Source: Symsagittifera roscoffensis (lineage: Eukaryota > Xenacoelomorpha > Acoela > Convolutidae). Taken from it: a DNA stretch of 64,000 nucleotides. Position numbers and translations under genes: made by a program. Under the pieces are notes generated by a model that saw nothing but the letters and a program-made list of their open reading frames with translations, was not told where the DNA came from and searched no databases. Within the stretch, counting starts at the first letter, position 1; each line of letters starts with the position of its first letter. Shown piece after piece: positions 12,064 to 21,292 of the stretch. The DNA lies in NCBI RefSeq assembly GCF_963678635.1, contig NC_087064.1, positions 45,121,346 to 45,185,345 of the forward strand. Direction: 5' to 3'.

Positions 12064-14811
12064 TCACATGTTGAACATGTATCGAGCAACTTTATCGCCA
12101 TAATCGTATCGTAGCTGTTCGAAAGGCTCAATGTTTCTTCGGGCTTTGAATACAGCTAATCGTTTTGGCGGATCGAAGGCATTAAGAACAACTTCTATGA
12201 TCTTCATATTCGCATCCAAATTCTTCTTGGAGTTTAGTGTGCTGTGATTAGCCAGGCGACCAAGACAGCGGTTGGTTGGATGTTCAACACACACTTCTGA
12301 AGAAGCATCGATGAAACGCTTCACAGGCGCGCCAATTTCCAGCACAAATTCAGTCGGAACAGAACGGTTCCTTATCAAATCTTGATATGTTTTATCTGTC
12401 ACAGCAACCCCATGGTAGTCCATGATAATATCATCCTTCTGGAAGGCCTGTGTGCTGACAACGCCTGAATCAGAAAATGTTCAACATTTAAAGTTTACTC
12501 TATATTATGTAACACAGTTACATGGCATTTTTCAATGGAATTCAAAAAACTGTATTGGTTGAAAACTTTATGACTTTTTAAAACTTTAAACTATAACGTT
12601 TGAATCAAAAAAGAAATTTTTTTGAAAAAGAAACTTTTGAAAGTTTTGGAAACTTGTCGTCAACGTTTTCAAGAAACGCAAGATTACCTCTTCCGTAGGT
12701 AGGGAAAACAACATCACAAATGCCAACCCATTCTTGCGTATCACATCTGTGGGCCAGAAGCGTTTGTGCTTCCAATGAAAGAAAGTTTCCAGTGCCTTTA
12801 TAACTAATGCCGCTGGAATCAGAAAGCGGCTTTTGTTGTCGCTTGCTTTTCTCTTTCTGCAGCATGGCGATTTGGGACATGACTTTCTTTAGGTCGTGAT
12901 GAGTTTCCCATTTGTTTCGCTGGAAAAAACCCGACACGCGCGTCTCCGATACAACAAAGTTTGGATACTGTTTCACAAAAGCTTGTGCTCTAATTGTCTG
13001 TCTAATGTATCTTTGTTGATCTTGTCTACATCGCACAGCTTTTTCAACATCTTTGTAGGTGTGATTGACAATCTGGAAAAACGTAAGCGTATTGTTTCAT
13101 ACATCCAATTGATAAATTGTGATACTGTATAAAAAAACTGTGAAGTACAAATCAGCTGAAACAGTCGAAACTTTCCGAAAGTTTCCGAGTCGAAACGTTT
13201 TTTAAATTAAAAAAATTCTTGGAAAATCAAAGTAGTACCTTGTGAATTTCCTGCGCTTTGTGTTTCACCAGTTGAAAGGCAGGATCTTTTGACAAAGGCA
13301 TGAATTTTGCCACTTGACGATCGAGCAATGTCTTGGGTCGCTTAGCAGGCTGCATTTGAGCAGAAATCTAAACAGATCCTTCTAGAACGAATTCCCCGTT
13401 GTGTTCAAATCATATTAGGAAGTTCAACTTCCACAGATTTATAAGTTAAAAGTTTAAACGTACCATGTCAGAAACTGTGGCGGCAATTCTATTCACACGA
13501 AACTTGGTGTTTCCACTGGAGTTCACAAAAAAAAGTTCTGTTTTGACTTGGATTGCTTGCTCAGGGAAAGATCGGGTGAAAGAAATATTTTCTTCCGGGA
13601 CACTCTGAGGTAAGAAATGTGGTCGAACTTCAGTGTGATAAAGTTTCAAACCCTGTACGAGCCATCGCGGCAAAATGTGATTCGAACGTTCAGTAGACAC
13701 TAAACAAACAGTTTCACAATTTTGAAAAAAATTATACGGAAGAAATTCAAGATGACTCACTTTCACTTGGTTCAATTGAAACCGTTATACAAGTATCGTC
13801 CTCATCTGACAATACCACAAACGCTTGTGCAACTGCATGAACAGACATGCAGCTTATGGTTTTTTCTAGCATTGATGGCACGACATAACAGTATAAGAAG
13901 GCTGTCACAAGTTGAAATAACGAAACACGTTGTTTATGGGTTAAAAAACCCGATTCTTGGAAAGCATCCAAGTGCTCTTTAACAACTGTTTCGATTTCTT
14001 GCCTCTCGCAATGTTCATTTTGGTCGTCCTTGGACGAAGCAGCTTCAAGTTGTTCTTGAACGCGTGCAAGTTTTGCAGCTATCTAAACTCAAAACAAAAA
14101 CTTTTAGTTGAACTACAAAAGTGAACAAAAACATTAGCTGAAAGTTTCCAACTCTTCACGGTTTGAGCAGCAAAAGGAATTTTACCTCGGTTTGCGAGTC
14201 ATTGTTCGTTGGAATAACTCGTTTTGCCATATTCTCAGATGAAAAATCAGTCGGAGGCTCTGTACTTGAACTGCCAGCCTGAGTGGCAGTCGCCGACTGC
14301 GGCGTGAACAGAGGTATTTCCCATGACAAAGTTGTTGATGAATGCTGGTTTGAAGGAGTTGATTCTGAAGGTTGAGAAAAAAAACGACTGAGTTCTGTTC
14401 CATTGGCAGTGTAATCATCATGATGATCAGTGGGCTGGCTGGCAATTTGATTTCTATGAAAAACGCGGGATCAAAGGAGTGTGGGTACACCACTGGCATT
14501 GGGCTAATGAAGTTTGAATACCCTTCACTTTGAGAAGACACTTGCTGCGGAGTCTGCAATGTGTGGTAAGTATTGTCATTATGATTAACATCTGTAATAA
14601 TTGTACAAGGTTCAGCATAGGGCATAGGTCGGATGGGGGTTCCTAAAGGAACTTCCACAGATGGGTGCTGTGCAAAGTTTTGGTCGAAACTCCGAGATGT
14701 ACTACATCTGTTAGTAACAGACTGTTGACTAGATAGAGGTTCATTATGATCTCTATGGAAAACAGGAGTTTCAAGTTGCGCAGTATTCACAGCAGGAAGT
14801 TCGGAGTCCAT
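12064..14811 (-). CDS. KMT5A-like SET-domain protein, six exons, one frameshift
   Basis: Exons on the minus strand are 14811-14186, 14082-13761, 13699-13464, 13367-13239, 13072-12688 and 12464-12064. All five introns (103, 61, 96, 166, 223 bp) are GT-AG and phases agree, giving about 699 residues. The SET domain fills roughly residues 555-695: YGRG at the start (created exactly by the last splice), FIDAS, the RLANHS cofactor/knot motif near 636-641 and YDYGD near 686-690. This order matches lysine methyltransferases, closest to KMT5A/SETD8 (histone H4K20 monomethylation), as recalled from family knowledge. The first 550 residues are unrecognised; the N-terminus is Ser/Thr/Gln/Pro-rich. Exon 1 stays in frame only if one base is missing from the A5 run at 14459-14463: downstream of it the frame that splices in phase is open while the uncorrected one is not. 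It is divergent from the gene at 15248. Substrate is inferred, not shown. Confidence 0.8.
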
Positions 14812-14913
14812 AGTTCAGGTTAACGAAACTTGGAATGAAATGAGAAGTGACTAGAAAGGATTGCAGAATCGAAGGGTGTTACTAACAACTTACTAATAAT
14901 AGTATTTTTCAAT

Positions 14914-15105
14914 AATTGAAGTTCAATTGGTGTTCAATTGGTACTCAAATTGGTTGTGATATTATGCCATATTATACTATATTATATTATACAGTGTATA
15001 ATTGACTCTTAATTGCTGAATTACTGCAATAATATAAGATAGTATAATATGGCATATTATCACAACCAATTTGAGTACCAATTGAACACCAATTGAACTT
15101 CAATT
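14914..15105. promoter_or_regulatory. Palindrome in the shared divergent promoter
   Basis: The 436 bp between the two divergent start codons (14811 minus, 15248 plus) hold a nearly perfect inverted repeat. The left arm runs about 14914-14987 from AATTGAAGTTCAATTGG, and the right arm about 15030-15105 ends with its complement. Two mismatches are visible over about 75 bp, and the spacer is about 42 bp. Inside each arm CAATTGG recurs, and the inner ends are TA-rich (ATATTATACTATA). Its central position suggests a bidirectional control element; a MITE insertion or replication-related cruciform is also possible. Promoter function is inferred. Confidence 0.7.
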
Positions 15106-15247
15106 ATCGTTTCAATAGTCGTTTTATGCGGTTAAACATAAAGGTTTAAATTGGTTGTTAAAAAATATACTCATCATGACAATTACTCATCATGAGTACA
15201 ATGATTGTACTAAATATTATTCATTTAGATAAAATCGCTCATACAAG

Positions 15248-17262
15248 ATGCTTCCATCATTGTTCAAGGAAAAAGAAGAAGTGCAAGTTCTTGATGAAGT
15301 GACGTACATTTGGGAAGCCGCTAGAATACTGGGTTTCATTAGTAACTGGGGTGTGAGTGTCAAATGGACTGAATGGAAGGGTCCACCCGTACAGATAACA
15401 ATTCCAGAAGACCTTCGCGACAATCGGAGGATGAAACATTGGAAAATAAGAAAGACAATCAAAGTTGTTGAAGAGCCAGATAGGGCTAAAAGAAGAAACA
15501 AAAAAGATCCACTTCTGTTCAACCCAAGACGCTTAACTCGCAATACAGATGTTTTTTTCTGTGCTGCTTGTGAAACAGATTGCGTTGACAAATGCATTCT
15601 GATGACAGGGGTTGTACTGTACAACGATCTTTTCAAACGGGAATGTACATTGAGAATTTTGGACTCGGAGCACGATGAAAACCCCCGAGAAGAACCAGAG
15701 GCTAACATATTGGTTGTAAAATACAATCAACTTCGAAATCAAGGGCTCTGTGAAGATACGCTTACATCTGAGGTACTTATTCGCTTTGAAAAACATCTTT
15801 CAAAACATCACTCGGAAAGAAGTTCAACTTCAAAAGAAGTTTTTTTGAATAGCTGAAATTGAAAAACATATTTTAACTTCATTCATAATCTGTTTGAAAT
15901 CGTGAATTGTTTCAGACATCTTTTTGTGACACGGCTACTTTAGTTTTGGAGCCATGTGAGGTTCAGGATCATCAACGTAATCCTACAAAAAGAGCTAAAA
16001 AAGACGAAAAAGAAATTGACATGCTGACACTTCTCGAAGCCACAGAAGACATAGTGCCTTTGACCTTTGTCCCTTGTTCCAACGGTGTCCTCAAGGTTTG
16101 TTAACAAAATAATTACAAGCATTGGAAGTGTGTGCCGCAATTTTTTCAGATGTCATAAAGTTAGGAATATATGTCTCAGCGCCCGATCAAAATATTTTGT
16201 ATAAAAATTCAATTCTTTGTTTCTCAGGTTGGATCAACTGCTTTCTATGGAGGGGAAAATTGCAGAGTAGACAGCTTGGAGTTTGAAGGAAGGACAAAAA
16301 AGGCCTTTGCACAGTTGACATGCTTAAATAACGAGGACATTTCTATAAGGATGCCTGCACTCTTGGTTCAGCTAGCTTGTGAAGACTACCTCAAGGTAAA
16401 GTTTTTTTAATGAAACATTCCGAATTTTAATTGTCCCCGATTCCATGAAATATAACAATGCTTACGACTGAGAAATAAAACTAGGAATTCATGTTCAAAC
16501 CTTTAGCCATAAGGCCCGGAATCCAGTGTCAAATGACAAAACATTGCCAATTTTTATCACCGGCTAAGGCCTACAATTTTCATTTGAAACATTCCGAATT
16601 TGTCACGTCCCGGATTCCATGGAATTTAACAATGCTTACGACTGAGAAACGAACTAGGAATTCATGTTCAAACCCTTAGCCATAAGGCCCGGAATCCAGT
16701 GTCACATGACAAAACATTGCCAAATTTTATCACAGGCTAATGCCTACAATTTTTTTTCAAAAGTACAGGATTTTGGCACGTGACTAATTTTGTAACATTT
16801 CAGCATGAAACGTGTGACTTCAATGCAATTGAACATCCAATCAATTTATCGTTTGCGGTGTTTTCCGCCTTGAAACGTGCTGTTGGACTGGCTAGGGACA
16901 AAAACTCCATCACTTTCAATCTTGGACCCGTGACCAAACTAACAAGACAAATAATGGGTTTTTCGACAGAATCCCAAAAGGAAGTGGTCAAATTTAGTGC
17001 AGCAATATCCGAAGGAATTCGAGGCTGCCACAAATCTTGGGATTCTGTGTTGGGTAGCAGGTGGGATGTATTGCCCGCACAAAAAGACAATGGTCATGAT
17101 ACACTTATAAAGTATTTAAGGATTACAGAACACCGTGAATTCACAAGTTTCAACTTACGATGCAACGTTCAAACGTGCACAGGCCACTACGCAAGTGAAG
17201 AAGACTACCGGACTCTTTTTTCACACAACTTAGAACAGTCAAAACCCCATTATTTTTATTAG
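15248..17262 (+). CDS. Unrecognised 443-residue protein, four exons, divergent from the SET gene
   Basis: Exons are 15248-15772, 15916-16095, 16228-16395 and 16804-17262. Every intron is GT-AG and every junction is phase 0 (175, 60, 56 and 152 residues), so the model is well supported and no frameshift is needed. I do not recognise the family. Visible: an N-terminal stretch of about residues 9-70 rich in Trp/Val with alternating hydrophobics, which could be a small beta-barrel of Tudor/Agenet type (weak inference); a basic stretch RAKRRNKK at 79-86; four close cysteines (105, 108, 112, 116) that could bind metal; and a second basic patch TKRAKKDEK in exon 2. It has no signal peptide or membrane segment. 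It is head-to-head with a SET gene and tail-to-tail with a JmjC gene, so a chromatin role is suggested by position only. The third intron carries GGATTCC repeats. A possible polyadenylation signal ATTAAA lies about 45 bp after the stop. Confidence 0.8.
16430..16790. repeat. Two intronic copies of the GGATTCC repeat family
   Basis: Within the third intron of the preceding gene, two diverged direct copies of a block of about 170 bp occur (about 16480-16580 and 16660-16790). Each reads from AATTCATGTTCAAACC through CCCGGAATCCAGTG to ACAAAACATTGCCAA and then TTTTATCAC. The same text, in both orientations, forms the arms of the foldback at 19890-20400 inside the JmjC gene. One repeat family has therefore inserted into neighbouring genes. 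Confidence 0.8.
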
Positions 17263-17789
17263 TTCAACTAGTTCAAAGTTTCAGTGTTTTCGCGTGAATG
17301 TGATCAATTAAAGTTTCATAATCTTCAAACCTTGACAATGTAACTTTTTTCAAATCCAAAAATTGGCAATCAATTTTTTCTCTCTATTAAATGAAAAGAA
17401 AACAAATTGTTTGCAAACACTTCAATTGGAAATGTTTCTCATGAGGCTCATAGTAAGAGCTTTAAGCTATGTTTTTTTTGACAGTGTCAGTACAAGCAGT
17501 ACTGAAAAAAAATTACAGTATAATCATAATCATCATCATAACGTCATTCAATGACGTAAGTTATAAATTATCATCATAAAGTCACTTTGACGGTCACTCA
17601 CAGTGATAACTGCGCGCCGCGAAGGAGTTGAAAAGGCGTATTTACCCAGAATTTGGAAGAAAGTGGACTCCACATCGAATGTTATTGTTTCATGTTCGAA
17701 TAATCGAGAGAAAAATAACACGTTAAATGCGGTCGCTAGGGAGCAGAAGATTTTTTTGAGCAATATTCAGTGGTTGGCATAAACGGCTG
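17263..17789. other. Convergent intergenic stretch, no gene seen
   Basis: This 527-bp interval separates the stop codon of the plus-strand unknown gene from the stop codon of the minus-strand JmjC gene. It is AT-rich with a CAT/ATCATA-rich stretch near 17520-17580. Short open frames here show no splice or family support. It presumably carries both 3' ends. Confidence 0.5.
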
Positions 17790-20700
17790 TCAGGTTGAAG
17801 GATTTGCCTTTAACTTTTTGTTTAGACTTGGGGCTGGACTGACTAGGACACAATCATGTTGCCTCATCATCGTCATGATTTCGATTCGCTTTTCCAAAAG
17901 TTCAACTTTAGAGAAGTTGTTACCCAGGTTCGAAGAGTTTCCAGTTGCAAGTAATTTATCCTGGAAAACAATACTGGATGACATCAAAAAATATATTCAT
18001 CTTTATACTATAAATTGTGTGAAAAATATTCAATATTTCAACTTGAGCATAATTTGTACGTACGTTGTCTTTTACTAGGGAAACATGTTGTGCAAACGAT
18101 GAGTCGTGTTTTTTCAGAATTTGAAACACGTCAAAAATTGCCGCGAGCTCATCGAAATTTGCGTCGGATCCATCTCTGTAAACAAATTCAAAAATTTCAA
18201 AAAAAATAGATTTTGTCATATTATTCCAATTATTGATTTTGAGGTTACATTATTATAAACTTCAACCACAGATTTTCACAGTTGAATCTTTAACATGATG
18301 TTAAACTTTCAAAGATGTTAAACGACTCACTGTACTCGAGACACAATATGAGCAAGCGCAAGGAACGAGAAAGAAGGGTAGCATTCAGTGAACTTTGTTT
18401 TCTGAACGCCTTCTGTCTTGAAGGTATCAGCGGCCAGACGAAGATGATTCTTGAAAATGAAGTTAACTCCATAGGCGACAGAAACGCCTGTCGTCTCCAC
18501 CATATGAATCATATTCGCTGGCATGATTAAACCTTGTCGCGCTTTCAGCGTGATAGCTTGGCACCCTCCCATATTCAAGCCTTCATGGGAACCGAAGAAA
18601 AATTTCCTTCGGGGCTGCTGCAGGAACTGGTTGAAGAGATCCTGGTTGATGCTCGTCTGGGCTATCAAGAAGAACGTCTTACATCCTTTCAGTAGAATAT
18701 AGAGGACTGATGTGCTGGAAAAATCTTGGTGGAACATTGTCACAGCGCCATCTTCAGAAATGAGAAGAAAGTTGGACTCTTTATTGGGCCGATATGCTGC
18801 GGGCAAACTTTTTGAATGAATGTGTCCCAGCGAGGTACTCGATAGGAATGACGGTTGTGTAAATTTTGTGATTTTTTTGATGTGCGGCATCAGCGTCAAT
18901 AATGTTGTAAAACATGGGAGGTGTTTTTCTGAACAACTGATCCACCTCTTTTCCATCAATTATCCTTGTTTGTTCCTGGAATGGTTCAATACTATAACTT
19001 AGTAAGAAATTAGAAATTGAATTGAAAAAATTTCGGAAAATCATCCAGAGACATTTCAACCTCAACTTTCAGTGAATGAATGAATGACGGTCATGATAAA
19101 AATTTTATACTGGCAATCTTTGTTGGCAAATCTTTTGAAAAGAAAGCGTACTAAAGCGTTAGTAGTACTAACCCTGAAATTCGAGTCGTACGAGCGGAGG
19201 GTTAATGGTTTTTTGTAACCTTCCAATAGAAGCTTCACGACGTTTGGGTTGTCGAGGAGTGATTGTGACACTTTTGACGTGAAGCCGTTGAAACGAAAGG
19301 CGTCAGGAACAAAAATAGCATATTCTGAGTTCAAAAACTCTGCTTCCTGAAGGGCACTTTCAATATGTCGCGCTTCAACTGTCCTTACCAACGATTTCGC
19401 GATTTTTACCTGTGAACATAATTTTTTTCTGTGTGAAACACTTTTCATTTTTTACAAAAATGAAGAAAACTCGCGCAGGATAACACTCTTCGTAAATCTT
19501 GGATAGTCGTGAAGCTCTCCAGTTGCCTCAAATGCAATATGCGTGAGTCTCTCGGCAAGACTATCTTTACAGAAGGCCAGATAGAAGCGGCCTTAGAATC
19601 CACTCTAGTCTGTTTTGCTTGCTGAAAAAAGGAAGTAAGTGGGTAGTTTGTCCGGGTGAGTCAAACCCATTTGAAAAAACCCAAAGAACCAGCGTTGTGA
19701 CTTCATTTTAAAAAATTAACTCCATTCTTCATTCAAGAAATATCATATTTCTATTTCTATCATAAATAATGATTATTTTCACTAAACGTGCCAAAATCCT
19801 GTACTTTTGAACAAACTTTTTTGAGCTTTTGAGAACGATAAAAAAGTTGTAGGTTGTGACTTCATTTAAAAAAATTAACTCCATTCTTCATTCAAGAAAT
19901 ATCATATTTCTATTTCTATCATAAATAATGTTTATTTTCACTAAACGTGCCAAAATCCTGTACTTTTGAACAAATTTTTTCGAGCTTTTGAGAACGATAA
20001 AAAAGTTGTAGGCATTGGCCTGTGATAAAAATTGGCAATGTTTTGTCATTTGACACTGGATTCCGGGACTTATGGCTAAGGGTTTGAACATGAATTCCGA
20101 GATCAATTTTTTGCATAGTTGACAGCATTCGAAAGTGCCATGGATTCCGGGCCTAATGAATATCTCTCCGGAATCCATGGCACTTTCGAATGCTGTCAAC
20201 TAGGCAAGGAATTGATCTCGGAATTCATGTTCAAACCTTTAGCCATGAGCCCCGGAATCCAGTGTCAAATGACAAAACATTGCCAATTTTTATCACAGGC
20301 CAATGCCTACAACTTTTTTTATCGTTCTCAAAAGCTCGAAAAAATTTGTTCAAAAGTACTGGATTTTGGCACGTTTAGTGAGAATAATTTTTCTTGAATG
20401 AAGAATGGAGTTCATTTTTTCACAGTTCACAGGCCTACAATTTTTTTATCGTTCTCAAAAGCTCGAAAAAATTTGTGAATTTTTCGAGATTAATGATTAA
20501 CAATGTTACCTTGTTTGCAGTTGAACTTTGCTGTTCTTCTGTATCAAGAAGATTCAAGTTGAACTTAAAGACATCCCCAACTTCAGAGTCAACTTCAGCT
20601 GTTTCAAACAGTTCTTCCTCTTCAAGAGGAAGCTTTTCCTGCAGTGGAAGTTCAGCATTTTCTTGGTTCACTGAACAAGATGTTGTTGGCAACATTTGTG

Positions 20701-20896
20701 CTGTTCCTGCCTGTGGAGAACTCGTTGAAGGTTCTTCTTCCTCTTCCAGTGGAAGTTCAGCATTTTCTTGGTTCACTGAACAGGATGTTGTTGGCAACAT
20801 TTGTGCTGTTCCTGCCAGTGGAGAACTCGTTGATTTTTTTTTGGCTTGTTGAAGTTGACTGGGCAAATAAAACACCTGGGAGTCAACTGCGTCCAT
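17790..20896 (-). CDS. KDM2/KDM7-like JmjC-domain protein, six exons, three frameshifts
   Basis: Exons (minus) are 20896-20510, 19621-19485, 19409-19173, 19060-18331, 18175-18064 and 17960-17790, all GT-AG. Together they give about 590 residues if three one-base homopolymer errors are allowed (AA at 19585, A6 at 19025-19030, T5 at 18809-18813); with these, every exon length fits its splice phases. The JmjC core shows the iron ligands H364-Q-D366 (MFHQDFSST), the 2-oxoglutarate lysine in KGCKTFFLI (K381) and the distal histidine in MPANMIHMVE (H439). Spacing and flanking words resemble the PHF8/KDM7 and KDM2 lysine demethylases. No PHD finger, F-box or CXXC is visible. The first exon is acidic and contains a 35-residue tandem repeat; its link to the rest rests on phase agreement. 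Intron 1 contains a foldback repeat. The gene is convergent with the unknown gene. Demethylase activity is inferred from conserved ligands. The exact donor of exon 2 is least certain. Confidence 0.72.
19690..20480. repeat. Foldback element with about 250-bp arms in a JmjC-gene intron
   Basis: The stretch 19890-20147 is the inverted complement of 20167-20400, with a spacer of about 20 bp. The centre reads GCCATGGATTCC, spacer, GGAATCCATGGC. Partial direct copies of the outer arm lie at 19690-19870 and 20400-20480, both including the text ending AACGATAAAAAAGTTGTAGG or its complement. Arms carry five or six GGATTCC/GGAATTC-type words. No open frame or transposase is present, so it is a non-autonomous foldback/MITE-like element or a repeatedly rearranged one. 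Confidence 0.85.
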
Positions 20897-21092
20897 GTCT
20901 AAACACAACTTGTCTATATTGACTATGACTTCCGAAGTTTGTCCAAAATCTTACATAACAAAAAAAATTGGTTGAAAATCATGTTCAACCTTCAAGTTGC
21001 AATTGATTATTTTATTATTTTATTTTATTTCAGTCACTAAAATAGCGGTTATTTTTTATTGCAAAATTATTTTTTTCAGTTGGCCAAAAGCA

Positions 21093-21292
21093 NNNNNNNN
21101 NNNNNNNNNNNNNNNNNNNNNNNNNNNNNNNNNNNNNNNNNNNNNNNNNNNNNNNNNNNNNNNNNNNNNNNNNNNNNNNNNNNNNNNNNNNNNNNNNNNN
21201 NNNNNNNNNNNNNNNNNNNNNNNNNNNNNNNNNNNNNNNNNNNNNNNNNNNNNNNNNNNNNNNNNNNNNNNNNNNNNNNNNNNNNNNNNNNN
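21093..21292. other. Assembly gap of 200 N
   Basis: All bases here are N. The right edge of the gap lies inside an NME7 exon (coding resumes at 21293). A possible 3' splice acceptor (TTTTTTCAG) lies just left of the gap near 21080. Missing 5' NME7 exons may lie in the gap or be misplaced. Confidence 0.95.

Noticed and set aside
12896-16140. Opposite-strand frames over the SET and unknown genes
   Set aside because: The spliced models on the other strand explain these regions with consistent phases.
11284-20900. Calling the whole chromatin cluster a transposon
   Set aside because: No transposase, terminal inverted repeat pair or target duplication was found; the GGATTCC repeats also lie inside introns, so they do not define ends.
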